Below, piece by piece: positions 41,114 to 50,454 of a DNA stretch of 64,000 nt. Below the pieces are notes generated by a model that saw nothing but the letters and a program-made list of their open reading frames with translations, was not told the origin of the DNA and made no database searches. The position numbers were made by a program, and so were the translations under genes. Numbering within the stretch: the first letter of the stretch is position 1; the number at the start of each line of letters is the position of its first letter. This DNA comes from Arthrobacter sp. SLBN-100 (GTDB lineage Bacteria; Actinomycetota; Actinomycetes; Actinomycetales; Micrococcaceae), in contig NZ_VFMY01000002.1 in assembly GCF_006715305.1 (NCBI RefSeq), forward strand, positions 62,001-126,000, in the 5' to 3' direction.

Positions 41114-43129
41114 TTATGACGTTTTCACTGCAGTGTAAAGAGCTTCCGCGTCTTGGACATAGAGCCCACTGCGGCCGCTGGCGAAGCTGGTGTCCTGGGC
41201 CGTGATGACGGTGTTGTTGGTGGCGGCAACGATCTTTGTGCCGGTTGTTGTGAGCTGGAGATGCACGGGTTCATTGGTGGTTGCGTTGATACGGGCGGAG
41301 GCGAGGATCTCTGTGCTGGCGGAGGAGTTGATCTTGAGGAGTTCCAGTATGCTGTCGCGCACATTGATCACTGCCGCGTAGCCCGTGCCGGCCTGTTCGT
41401 CCGCGCGAACGATCAGGCCCGCGGCGTGCTGCCCCAGGATGGACTGCGGGTTTCCGTCCCTGGCCCCGATGATGGTCACTTTGGTCTCGATGGCTGCGCT
41501 GCGCCCGTCCATCCGGAGACACATGCCGGTGCTTCGCGACGAACCCTGGCGTCCGGCACAGGTTTCGGCCCATTCTCCGGAGAAGGTTGACCAGGCTGCT
41601 GTTGGGGTTTGGGCCGGGCTTCGTTCGGGCCAGATCCGCCTGACTGGATGGACCTGCAGGGATTTCAGGAGGGCCGTACCGCCCTCGGAGTAACTGCCCG
41701 TCCCGGTGCTGCCGGCGTCCGGAAGGATGAGCAGGCTGATTACTTCGCGCCCGTCTACGAAGACCTCCACGGAGGAGCGGTCCACGAAGATTCGCAGCGT
41801 CAGAGTGTCGGCTGCCGGCTGGAAAGGGACGCTGTTGCGACCGATCCAGTACATACTGGGTTTGGTCCCCGAAAGGTGCCGGTCAACAAATACCTCCCGG
41901 GTGTTGGCGTCGAAACCTATCCGTGTCAGCTGGCTCGAGCCCGTACGGACGTCGATGCCGAAGAGATGTGCGCTGGTGGCGGCCAGATCGAATTCGGCGA
42001 TGATTTCCAGGCATTCCCCTTGCGGCCCGGGCAGCGCCGACCTGCCTTCGGGAACGCCAATGTTCTCCCACGTGAACCCGGGATCCCGCAGAAGGTCCTG
42101 TTCGGCCACCGGGCTGTGGACCAGCCGGATTCCTTCCGGAAAGGTCTTCAGCGTCAGTTCGTGTACCAGCGAGAGTTGGCCGTTAAAGGGGGTGGTGGGC
42201 ACGTCGAAGCGGTACATCCAGTTGTCAGCCCACGCGATCATGAGTCGGCGCCCGTCGGAGGGAGGGACATTGGCCCAGGTGATGCCGGCGTAGTAGTCCT
42301 GCCCATAGTTTTGCCAGAGTGCCAGGTCCGGGGTGTTGCTGTTGCGGAACGTCACGCCGTCAAAGTGGCCCACGAAATATTGCATGCCGGAGCCGCCAGC
42401 CGGGGCGCCGCGGCCGATGCTGACCGAGAGCACCCACCGTGTCTCATCGGTGCCCTCCACTTGCAGTTCGAAGAGGTCCGGGCATTCCCATTCCCCGCCA
42501 TGTGATCCGTCCAGACGGCCCCATTCGCTGCTGAATGTCCAGGTCTTCAGGTCCGGGGAGGTGTAGAAGTCCAAGTGGGTGCCCGCAGTGAGGACCATGA
42601 TCCAGCGGTCGGTGGGTTCATGCCACAGGATTTTCGGGTCACGGAAGTCCGGTTTGCCGGGGTTGGGGATTACCGGGTTGCCTTCGTACATGGTCCACGT
42701 GCGGCCGCGGTCGTTGCTGTAGGCGATGCCCTGGGACTGGGGACCCTGGTGTTCGGCATAGGTGAAGGCTGCCACCATTACCGCTTCCTCACCCTGCTGG
42801 AAGCCGCTGGTGTTGGCTGTATCAACCACGGCGGTGCCTGAGTAGATCTGGCCAATCCTGTCCGGGAAGATGGCCGGCGGAAGGTGCGTCCAATGGACCA
42901 GGTCGGTGCTGACGGCGTGTCCCCAGTGGATGGCGTCGTGCAGGTTGTACTGGTGAAAAAGGTGGTACTCGCCGTCGTACCAGAGCAGCCCGTTCGGGTC
43001 GTTGATCATGTTTTTCTCGGCCGTGTAGTGGTACTGGGGCCGGAACGGCTCGTCCATGTAACCGGGATCCAGCGCCAGGTCGTGCGTCGCCGGGTCAGTG
43101 GCCGGGATGGTGTAAGTCATGGTTCTCAT
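41114..43129 (-). CDS. GH32 fructanase with C-terminal beta-sandwich, no signal peptide
   Basis: A 671-residue GH32 enzyme. Nucleophile Asp44 in INDPNG, RDP motif in DFRDPKILW, ECPDLF with Glu acid/base. After the GH32 modules (to about 500) there is an extra domain (about 510-671; GEWAETCAGRQ...GLIVRADEQAGTGYAAVIN, TGTKIVAATNNTVI) that resembles the laminin-G/CBM66-like sandwiches of exo-levanases. No signal peptide: MRTMTYTIPATDPATHD is polar, and the upstream gene ends 32 bp away, so it is probably cytoplasmic, acting on imported fructan oligomers. Possibly the sequence lost a signal by recombination with its neighbour. Confidence 0.9.
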   Translation of the reverse strand: MRTMTYTIPATDPATHDLALDPGYMDEPFRPQYHYTAEKNMINDPNGLLWYDGEYHLFHQYNLHDAIHWGHAVSTDLVHWTHLPPAIFPDRIGQIYSGTAVVDTANTSGFQQGEEAVMVAAFTYAEHQGPQSQGIAYSNDRGRTWTMYEGNPVIPNPGKPDFRDPKILWHEPTDRWIMVLTAGTHLDFYTSPDLKTWTFSSEWGRLDGSHGGEWECPDLFELQVEGTDETRWVLSVSIGRGAPAGGSGMQYFVGHFDGVTFRNSNTPDLALWQNYGQDYYAGITWANVPPSDGRRLMIAWADNWMYRFDVPTTPFNGQLSLVHELTLKTFPEGIRLVHSPVAEQDLLRDPGFTWENIGVPEGRSALPGPQGECLEIIAEFDLAATSAHLFGIDVRTGSSQLTRIGFDANTREVFVDRHLSGTKPSMYWIGRNSVPFQPAADTLTLRIFVDRSSVEVFVDGREVISLLILPDAGSTGTGSYSEGGTALLKSLQVHPVRRIWPERSPAQTPTAAWSTFSGEWAETCAGRQGSSRSTGMCLRMDGRSAAIETKVTIIGARDGNPQSILGQHAAGLIVRADEQAGTGYAAVINVRDSILELLKINSSASTEILASARINATTNEPVHLQLTTTGTKIVAATNNTVITAQDTSFASGRSGLYVQDAEALYTAVKTS

Positions 43130-43160
43130 CTTCTGGGTAGATAGGTATGGGTTGTGGGGG

Positions 43161-46100
43161 TCAGGATTTCGTTAGGGAGATGTTGTCGATCTGTAAGGAC
43201 GTGTTCGCCGGCCCGTTGACGTAGAAGCCGATGTCCACTTGACCATTGGTGATCGTCACCGGGGTGTTGATCTGTTGATAGCTGGTACCGGGGTTGATGT
43301 TTACGTTCACGGGGTTGCCGTTGTTGCTGATTTCCATGCGGGCGATCGTGGCTGCCTGGTTGAGCTTCACCCACGCTCGTGCGAGGTAGGTGCCGTTCGG
43401 CAGGCCGGTGATGAGCTGGTGCACGGACTCCTGGTAGGCGTTGCCGGCGTAGAAGTAGAGCTTGTCCTTGCCCGCGTAGGCATCGTTCCCGTCGACGCCA
43501 TAGGCGGCAGCCTGCCCGGCGGGACGCCATTCGGTCCAGCTGCCGATGTCGCCGCGCTCGTACCCGCTGTTGGTGACAAGGTTGGCATCCGGGGTCCAAG
43601 TAACCCCGGTGAAGGTGGAGCTGGAGTTCCAGGTGTTCAGCCCCAGAGCACCGCTGGTGAAAGTGTTGTCGGTGGTGTTGATCACGCGGCGTCCGTCGAG
43701 GTAGACGCTGAGGTGATTGTCAATCGCCTGGGCGGTGAGCTGGTAGGTGCGGGCGGCGTCGATCGAGTACGCGTACCTGGCAATGGTTGTTGAACTGCCA
43801 TCGCCGTTGAACCGGAACAAGGTGACAGCGTTGTTGAGGGCGTCAACGTTGGCGACGTAGCCTGCGGTCCCGGTCGGGTTTGCACGGAAAATCAGCGCTG
43901 CTGCTGCCGTCCCGCCGGCGGTGGCGGAAACGGTGACGTTCGCGGTGTAGGTGAAGTTCGTTGCGGGCTGGCTGGAGAGGAGGAATCCATCTCCAGTGCT
44001 CGTTCCCTGCCATCCGCCGGCGACCGGGGTCCAGTTTCCGGCAGTTGGGGCCCACGTTGCCGGGTGTCGGGTGACGGTGACGTTCTGGAACACCGCTGAT
44101 GCGTTGTACACGTCGAGGCCGAGTTTGCCACTGCTGTAGGTGCTGTCCGTAGGAGCGCCGAGGACCGTTCCGTTGAGCGAGATGGTGAAGGTGTTGCCGA
44201 CAGCATCGACTTTGAGCGTGTATTTCGTCCCGGTATTAATCGTGGTCGGGTAGGTGGCGATCGTCGCGCCAGGGCTCCCCCAGCGGAAGAAGGTGACGAC
44301 GTCGGTGCCGGCGTCGATGTTTAGGCCGTATCCCTGGGTGGCGTTGTCGTTGGCGCGGAAGACGAGGGTTCCGGCGCGGCCGCCTCCGGTTGCGTTGACG
44401 GTGATGTCGCCCTGGTAGGTGGCGTCGCCGACGATTTCGTTAGACATCATGTATCCGTCGCCGGCGGCGGCGCCGCTGAGCCCGTTCGCTCCGTACGTCC
44501 AGGTGCCGCTGGTGGGGGCCCATCCGATCGCATTCGTGGCGAAGTTGGTGCTCGGTGTGAAGGTGATGTCCTGCAGGTAGGAGTCGGAATCTTTCAGGGC
44601 AAGACCGGCGAAACCGCTCCGGTAGGTGTTATCGACAGCGGAGATCTTTTGTGCTCCGTTGACGGACACGGTCAACGTGCCCCCGTTGGCCCCGACACCG
44701 ATTGTGTAGCCCGTATTCGTGGCAAGCGACATGGGGGTGCTCGCAAGGGTGGTGGTTTGATCGCCGTCGATCCGCAGAAGGTCGACGCTATCGGTTTTGG
44801 CGTTCAGGAGGGCAACATACCCGTGGGTTGCTGTCGCATCGGAGCGGAAGATGAGGCCTGCGGCGGCTTCCTGCAGGATGGGCTTCGGGTTTCCGGGCAG
44901 CACGCCCTGGATGGTGGCCTCCGCGGAGTAGGTGAAGTCACTGCCCGTGGAAGAGCTGAGCGTGACGCCGAGTCCGGTGGCAGATCCTTCGCGGCCGTCT
45001 TGCGTGTCCGCCCATTCGCCGGTGACTGTGGACCAGCCTGCGATGTTCGAGAGGATGGGCGAAGCCGTTGGCCAGGCACGGCCGACGGGATAGACGGTGA
45101 GTGAGTTCAACTTGATGTTGCCGCCGACGGCGTACGTTTCCAGCCCGAGACTGGATTGGTCGGGGAAAATCAAATCGGATATCTGCTGCCTGTCGTTACC
45201 GAACGCCTCAACGCTGGAGCGGTCCACATAGATGTGGAGGGCCACCGTGTTGCCAGCCGGATCCAGCGGTGCCGTGTGGAGGCCGGCCCAGTTCGGATTG
45301 GGGTTCGTGCCGGTGGGATTTGGTGTGACCCCGGAGTTGGTGCGGTCGACATACATCTGGTGCGTGGCGAGGTTGTAGCCGACGGGCGTGGATTCATTCA
45401 GTCCTTTGCGGACTTTGATACCGAAGTCGGTGGCCGTAGCTCCCGTGGTGTCGTAGCTGGCAATGATCTCCAGGGCCTCGCCGCTGGTTCCGGAGAGCAG
45501 GTTCGTCCCGGGGGTGAGGGTCTGTGCTCCCCACAAGCTCGGGGTTCCGCGCAAATTCTGATATTCGCTGATCGGATTCTCGGTCAGGCGCAGCCCGTCA
45601 GTGAACTGCTGCAGTTTAAGTTCACGGATCAGGGAGAGTTGCCCGTTGAAAGGTGTCGTTGGTGCGTCGAACCGGTATTGCCAGTTGTCGTTCCAGGCGA
45701 TCATGAGACGCCGGCCGTCGGTGGAGGACACATTGTTCCAGGTCACCCCGGCGTAGAAGTCCTTGCCGTAGTTCTGCCAGACCGCGGCGCCGCCGACGTT
45801 GTCGTTGGTGAATGTGGTGCCGTCGAAGGAGCCGGTGAAGTAGCGCATGCCGACTCCGCCGTTCGGTGCGCCCTGATCTTGGCTGACCGAGAGCACCCAC
45901 TTGGTTGTGCTCGTCCCGGCGATGGTCATCGGGAAGATGTCGGGGCATTCGAAATTGCCTGGGTGGGTTTCAGTGCTTCCCCAGTTTGATGCCAGCGTCC
46001 AGGTCTTCAGATCGGTGGAGTTGTAGACGTTGAGGGTCTTACCGACGGTGAGCACCATCACCCACTTGCTCGTTGGTGCGTACCAGAAAACCTTCGGGTC

Positions 46101-46622
46101 GCGGAAGTCGGCCTGGCCGGTATTCGGAATGATCGGGTTGCCGGAATACATCGTCCAGGTGCGGCCCTTGTCATTGGAGTACGCCAGTCCCTGCGATTGC
46201 GGACCTCCGTTGTGCTCTCCATAACTGAACATGGCCACCATGACCTTGTTCGTACCGGTCTGAAACCCCGAGGTGTTGTTGTCGTCGATGACGACAGCGC
46301 CCGAGAAGATCTGCCCGATCGCATCGGGGAACAGTGCGGGCTTCAGGCGGGTCCAGTGCACTAGGTCGGTGCTGACGGCGTGACCCCATTCGACGGAGGC
46401 GTCGTGCAGATTGTACTGATGGAACAGGTGATATTCACCGTCCAGATAGACCAGTCCGTTGGGGTCGTTGATCATGTTTTTCTCTGCCGTGTAGTGGTAC
46501 TGCGGCCGGTATGTCTCATCCATGTATCCGGGGTCTGCTCCTTGGGCGGGAGCGGAGCAGACGATGAAGCCGGCAATCAGAGCACCGAGTGCCACTAAAA
46601 TACGGACGACTTTGTCCATCAC
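43161..46622 (-). CDS. Large secreted multi-domain GH32 exo-levanase-like enzyme
   Basis: A 1153-residue protein. Signal peptide 1-30 (VVRILVALGALIAGFIVCSAPAQGA). GH32 catalytic module (nucleophile Asp53 in INDPNG; DFRDPKVFW; FECPDIF). Then three LamG/CBM66-like beta-sandwich repeats (about 520-690, 700-860, 865-1020; the last two share the pattern W-x-P-T-x-G-x-W, ...D-G-x-x-x-S, ...F-R-A-N-x-x-x-x-x-G-Y). A C-terminal galactose-binding-like CBM follows (1022-1153, NLVTNSGYERGDIGSWTEW...). Such an enzyme would bind and degrade polymeric levan outside the cell. It shares its N-terminal opening almost word for word with the neighbouring GH32 enzyme, indicating duplication. Ribosome site AAAAGGACCC. 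Confidence 0.9.
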   Translation of the reverse strand: MMDKVVRILVALGALIAGFIVCSAPAQGADPGYMDETYRPQYHYTAEKNMINDPNGLVYLDGEYHLFHQYNLHDASVEWGHAVSTDLVHWTRLKPALFPDAIGQIFSGAVVIDDNNTSGFQTGTNKVMVAMFSYGEHNGGPQSQGLAYSNDKGRTWTMYSGNPIIPNTGQADFRDPKVFWYAPTSKWVMVLTVGKTLNVYNSTDLKTWTLASNWGSTETHPGNFECPDIFPMTIAGTSTTKWVLSVSQDQGAPNGGVGMRYFTGSFDGTTFTNDNVGGAAVWQNYGKDFYAGVTWNNVSSTDGRRLMIAWNDNWQYRFDAPTTPFNGQLSLIRELKLQQFTDGLRLTENPISEYQNLRGTPSLWGAQTLTPGTNLLSGTSGEALEIIASYDTTGATATDFGIKVRKGLNESTPVGYNLATHQMYVDRTNSGVTPNPTGTNPNPNWAGLHTAPLDPAGNTVALHIYVDRSSVEAFGNDRQQISDLIFPDQSSLGLETYAVGGNIKLNSLTVYPVGRAWPTASPILSNIAGWSTVTGEWADTQDGREGSATGLGVTLSSSTGSDFTYSAEATIQGVLPGNPKPILQEAAAGLIFRSDATATHGYVALLNAKTDSVDLLRIDGDQTTTLASTPMSLATNTGYTIGVGANGGTLTVSVNGAQKISAVDNTYRSGFAGLALKDSDSYLQDITFTPSTNFATNAIGWAPTSGTWTYGANGLSGAAAGDGYMMSNEIVGDATYQGDITVNATGGGRAGTLVFRANDNATQGYGLNIDAGTDVVTFFRWGSPGATIATYPTTINTGTKYTLKVDAVGNTFTISLNGTVLGAPTDSTYSSGKLGLDVYNASAVFQNVTVTRHPATWAPTAGNWTPVAGGWQGTSTGDGFLLSSQPATNFTYTANVTVSATAGGTAAAALIFRANPTGTAGYVANVDALNNAVTLFRFNGDGSSTTIARYAYSIDAARTYQLTAQAIDNHLSVYLDGRRVINTTDNTFTSGALGLNTWNSSSTFTGVTWTPDANLVTNSGYERGDIGSWTEWRPAGQAAAYGVDGNDAYAGKDKLYFYAGNAYQESVHQLITGLPNGTYLARAWVKLNQAATIARMEISNNGNPVNVNINPGTSYQQINTPVTITNGQVDIGFYVNGPANTSLQIDNISLTKS

Positions 46623-46697
46623 GGGTCCTTTTGAGTTTTTTGAGCTGGTTTGTGGGCGGGGGATTTCCTAGCTGCATAAAAATGACAGTGCTTAGCG

Positions 46698-46736
46698 AGG
46701 GCCGCGGGGACAGCGGGTTGCTGCCCCCGCGGCCCT
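46698..46736 (-). terminator. Terminator after GH13 operon
   Basis: AGGGCCGCGGGG (46698-46709) pairs perfectly with CCCCGCGGCCCT (46725-46736). It lies 24 bp after the GH13 stop on the minus strand and ends the importer-GH13 operon. Confidence 0.85.
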
Positions 46737-46759
46737 GCCGGCTTCCTCTTGCCTGGCGG

Positions 46760-48469
46760 TTAGTCCTCGCCCAGTTTGTAGACGAGGGCTTCCCAGGGAC
46801 GGAGTTGTCCTCGCACGGTACTTTGCTGCGGGTAGTTGCCAAGGACCTGGTGGCCGGTGTCGGCCTGAAGGGCGGACGGGCATTCGATCGCGTTGTCTGA
46901 GACGTTGACCACGACGAGCAGGGACTGAGATTCCAGACGCCGGATGAACGCATAGAGATGTGGGTCGTCCGGGACGAGCAGGGTGAAGTCGCCGTGGACA
47001 ACTACCGGTTCGTCGTGCCTGAAGGCGATCAGCTGTTGGTAGTAGGCGTAGACGGAGGCGGGGTTGTCCCGTTCGGCTTCGGCGTTGATGCGGGTGTGGT
47101 TCGGGTTGACCGGCATCCAAGGCTCGCCGGTGGTGAACCCGGCTTGCGGGGCTGCGCTCCATTGCATCGGCGAGCGGGCGTTGTCCCGGCTCTTGCGTCT
47201 GAATGCCTCCAGCACCGGTCCTGCCGGGTTCCCGTTTTGTTCCACGGCTTCGCGGTAGTAGTTCAGGGTTTCGATGTCCCGGAAGTCGGAGATGTCATCG
47301 AAGGGGACGTTGGTCATGCCCAGCTCTTCGCCTTGGTAGATGAACGGCGTTCCGCGGTGCAGGTGCAGAAGCGTCGCCAGGGCTGTGGCTGATTCGTAGT
47401 GGTACTCCGAGTCGTTGCCGAAGCGGGAGACCACGCGGGGCTGGTCGTGGTTGTTCCAGTACAAGCTATTCCATCCCGACGCCTGCAGGCCTTGCTGCCA
47501 GCGTCCCAATGATGCCTTCAGATCGGTCAGTGGCAGTTCCCGGGGGTGCCACCTGATGCCGACGTGGTCAAGGTCCATGTGCTCGAACTGGAAGACCATG
47601 TTCAGCTGGCCGCTGTCTTTGTCGGTGAAACGGCTGGCCTGTTCGACGGTGACACCGGGCATCTCGCCGACGGTGAGGTAAGTACCGGTGCGGGCAGCGA
47701 AAACACGGGCCTGCATTTCCGCCAGGTACTCGTGCACCCGGGGTCCATAGGAAAAGTGAGACATTCCATCGCCAAAGCCGGTGGGACCCGGTGCTGCGTC
47801 GGGAAAGGCCGGGTCCTTGGAGATGAAGTTGATGACGTCCATCCGGAAGCCATCCACACCCCGGTCCAACCACCAGTTCATGACACCGTAGACGGCGTCC
47901 CGGACCTCGGGGTTGTCCCAGTTCAGGTCAGGCTGCTTCCGGGAGAAAAGGTGCAGGTAGTACTGGCCGGTGCCCTCGTCGTATTCCCATGCCGGGCCGG
48001 AGAAAAACGAGCCCCAGTTGTTCGGTTCCTTACCGTCTTTCGGGTCCCGCCAGATGTACCAGTCGCGCTTGGGGTTCTCCCGACTGGAACGGGATTCCAC
48101 GAACCAGGGATGTTCATCCGAGGTGTGGTTGACCACCAGGTCCATAATCAATCTGATGCCCCGGGCATGGAGGCCGGCCAACAGCTCGTCGAAGTCCTCA
48201 AGGTTGCCGAAGATCGGATCGATCGCCGTGTAGTCGCTGATGTCATAGCCGTTGTCATCCTGCGGGGAGGAATAGATAGGGCACAACCAAACAACGTCCA
48301 CGCCCAGGTTGGCGATGTGGTCGAGGTGATTGATGATGCCGCGGAGATCCCCGATGCCGTCACCGTCGGAGTCAGCGAAACTCCGGGGGTAGATCTGGTA
48401 AACCACCGCGGAACGCCACCATTCGGCAGGCTCGGTGGTGAGCAGTGATGTATCCGTTTGGGCGGTCAT
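46760..48469 (-). CDS. GH13 alpha-glucosidase (oligo-1,6-glucosidase/sucrase type)
   Basis: A 569-residue cytoplasmic GH13 enzyme. (beta/alpha)8 landmarks: VVYQIYPRSFADSDGDGIGDLRGI, DLVVNHTS, GFRMDVINFI (nucleophile Asp), TVGEMPGV (acid/base Glu) and NNHDQPRVVSRFG (transition-state Asp). It hydrolyses alpha-glucosidic sugars such as isomalto-oligosaccharides or sucrose and isomers. Start ATG 48469 overlaps the permease stop in an ATGA, so it is the last gene of the importer operon and handles the imported sugar. ATG chosen over an upstream in-frame start for this reason. Confidence 0.9.
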   Translation of the reverse strand: MTAQTDTSLLTTEPAEWWRSAVVYQIYPRSFADSDGDGIGDLRGIINHLDHIANLGVDVVWLCPIYSSPQDDNGYDISDYTAIDPIFGNLEDFDELLAGLHARGIRLIMDLVVNHTSDEHPWFVESRSSRENPKRDWYIWRDPKDGKEPNNWGSFFSGPAWEYDEGTGQYYLHLFSRKQPDLNWDNPEVRDAVYGVMNWWLDRGVDGFRMDVINFISKDPAFPDAAPGPTGFGDGMSHFSYGPRVHEYLAEMQARVFAARTGTYLTVGEMPGVTVEQASRFTDKDSGQLNMVFQFEHMDLDHVGIRWHPRELPLTDLKASLGRWQQGLQASGWNSLYWNNHDQPRVVSRFGNDSEYHYESATALATLLHLHRGTPFIYQGEELGMTNVPFDDISDFRDIETLNYYREAVEQNGNPAGPVLEAFRRKSRDNARSPMQWSAAPQAGFTTGEPWMPVNPNHTRINAEAERDNPASVYAYYQQLIAFRHDEPVVVHGDFTLLVPDDPHLYAFIRRLESQSLLVVVNVSDNAIECPSALQADTGHQVLGNYPQQSTVRGQLRPWEALVYKLGED

Positions 48470-49395
48470 CCTTTTACTCCTGCCGAGGCGATGCTGCTGA
48501 CGAAGGCCCGCTGGAAAGAGAGGAAAACCAGTACAACCGGAGTGACGATGATGGAGGCGTAGGCCATGACCTGCCCCCACGACGTCTTGAGCTGGAAGAA
48601 GTAGTCCATGCCGACATTCAGGGGCCGAAGTTCCTCGGACTGTACGGCCATCAGCGGCCAGAGATACTGGTTCCAGGCGGGAAGGAATGTCAGGATCGCC
48701 ACGGTGGCGAAGGCCGGGCCTGCCAGGGGGATCGCAATCTTGCGGTAGATGGTGAACCAGCTAGCCCCGTCCACGCGGGCAGCCTCGTCCAGTTCCGCCG
48801 GGATGGAGGAGAAGTACTGTCGGAAAAGGAACACGGAGAAGGCGTTAACGATGAACGGGATGATCTGCACGTAGTAGGTGTTCAGCCAGTTCAGGGTGAT
48901 GACCGGCATCATGCCATGGAACTCAAGCTTGGGCAGCTTAGTCGCTTCGAACAGCAGCGGGATCGCGATGGCGTCAAAGGGAACAATCAGCGTTGCCAAG
49001 ATGACAGCGAACACGAATCCTTTGCCCTTCCACCTCATCCGGGCCAGGGCGAATCCCAGCATGCTGTTCACCACCAGACCCAGCACCACCGTGGCGGTGG
49101 AAACCACAAGGCTGTTAAGCAGGAACCGTCCCACGGGGACTTTTTGGAAAACCTGCGCATAGTTCTCCAGCGACAAGGGCCCCGTGGGCAAGAAGGCACT
49201 GATGCCGCCGCGCATGTCGCTGAAGATCTGGGCGTCTGTTTTAAAGCTGGAGACCAGCATGAAAACGATGGGGAACAGGAAGAAGAGGGCCAGCAGGACC
49301 ATGGGGACATACAGCCACTTTTCGGAAAGCTGTGTTCGTGGCTGCTTGCGGGCCGCGGTGGCGGCTTTGCCCGGGAGGGTGGTTTGGGTAGTCAT
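48466..49395 (-). CDS. ABC sugar importer permease (MalG-like)
   Basis: A 309-residue permease with six TM segments and the EAA loop EAARVDGASWFTIYRKIAIPLAGP. N-terminal cytoplasmic tail basic (MTTQTTLPGKAATAARKQP). ATG 49395 chosen; the frame extends upstream but overlaps the preceding permease, which ends at 49401. Confidence 0.9.
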   Translation of the reverse strand: MTTQTTLPGKAATAARKQPRTQLSEKWLYVPMVLLALFFLFPIVFMLVSSFKTDAQIFSDMRGGISAFLPTGPLSLENYAQVFQKVPVGRFLLNSLVVSTATVVLGLVVNSMLGFALARMRWKGKGFVFAVILATLIVPFDAIAIPLLFEATKLPKLEFHGMMPVITLNWLNTYYVQIIPFIVNAFSVFLFRQYFSSIPAELDEAARVDGASWFTIYRKIAIPLAGPAFATVAILTFLPAWNQYLWPLMAVQSEELRPLNVGMDYFFQLKTSWGQVMAYASIIVTPVVLVFLSFQRAFVSSIASAGVKG

Positions 49396-49400
49396 GTCTG

Positions 49401-50387
49401 CTAGTTCTTTTCTCGGGTCCAGCGGCTTTGTATCAGAGAGATCACCAGGACCATGAGGAAGAACAGCAGTGACAGCGCGGCTCCGTAGCCTACATCCTGC
49501 TGCTTCACACTGGCCCGGACGGCCTGGAAGATGATGGTTGAAGTGGAGTCCAGGGGCCCTCCGTTGGTCATGACGTTCACCTGTGCGAACACCCCTAGGG
49601 CGCCGATGGTTTCGGTGACCACCACCACGATCAGGGTGGGGCGCAGGCCCGGCCAGGTGACGTTGCGGAATTTCTGCCACGCGTTCGCGCCGTCAACGGT
49701 GGCGGCCTCGTAGAGTTCCCCGGGGATTGTCTGCAGACCAGAGAGCCACACCACCATGTGGAACCCGACGGCCTGCCAGATGGACATCAGCATGATGGCC
49801 GGCATGGCTGTTCCGGGCTCGTTCAGCCAGGCCATGCCTTGGATCGCGGAGCCGGTGAAGGTACTCAGCAGTGAGTTGAAGAGGCCTTCCTGCTGATACA
49901 TGAACCGCCACAGCACGGCCACCGCCACCATGGAGGTGACCACAGGGATGAAGTAAATGGTGCGGAACAGGTTCCTGCCGCGAAGTTTGGTGTTGACCAG
50001 CAGTGCCAGGGCAAGGGCAAGCGCTGAATGGATGGGAACCACGACACCGGCGAAGTACAGGGTGTTAATAAGGGACTTGGGAAGGACCGGGTCCCGGGTG
50101 AATGCCCGGACAAAGTTCTCCAGTCCGATGAACTGAGGTGCAGTCGGGGAAACGAGTCGCGCATTGGTGAAGCCCAGCACGAACCCGAGAATGGTGGGCA
50201 CGATCATGAAAATGATGAGCAGAATCAAGGCCGGGCTGGCCATCAGCCAGGCAGTCCGTCCTTCACGTCTCAACATTCCTGATCTCCGGGCTGTCCTTTT
50301 GCTGTCCCCGGCTGAAGGGGCGGCCGGCCGGTTCACAGCCTGCCTCAGAAGCTTCTCCGGCTTCTTCGCCGTTGCCACGCGTGTCAC
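49401..50387 (-). CDS. ABC sugar importer permease (MalF-like)
   Basis: A 328-residue permease with a cytoplasmic basic N-terminus, six TM segments and the EAA loop YEAATVDGANAWQKFRNVTWPGLRP. It follows the binding-protein gene across a stem-loop and precedes the second permease by 5 bp. The operon lacks an ATPase gene, as is usual for actinobacterial sugar importers using MsiK. Confidence 0.9.
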   Translation of the reverse strand: MTRVATAKKPEKLLRQAVNRPAAPSAGDSKRTARRSGMLRREGRTAWLMASPALILLIIFMIVPTILGFVLGFTNARLVSPTAPQFIGLENFVRAFTRDPVLPKSLINTLYFAGVVVPIHSALALALALLVNTKLRGRNLFRTIYFIPVVTSMVAVAVLWRFMYQQEGLFNSLLSTFTGSAIQGMAWLNEPGTAMPAIMLMSIWQAVGFHMVVWLSGLQTIPGELYEAATVDGANAWQKFRNVTWPGLRPTLIVVVVTETIGALGVFAQVNVMTNGGPLDSTSTIIFQAVRASVKQQDVGYGAALSLLFFLMVLVISLIQSRWTREKN

Positions 50388-50411
50388 TTATTGGTCCTCT
50401 CGACCCTCCGG

Positions 50412-50446
50412 CTTTCTCCGGGGCGCGGGAGGCGCCCCGGAGAAAG
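50412..50446 (-). terminator. Intercistronic hairpin after binding-protein gene
   Basis: CTTTCTCCGGGGCGC (50412-50426) pairs perfectly with GCGCCCCGGAGAAAG (50432-50446), 8 bp after the binding-protein stop and ahead of the permease. No T-run. Partial termination or mRNA protection here would give more binding protein than permease, a common arrangement. Confidence 0.75.
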
Positions 50447-50454
50447 CGGATTAG

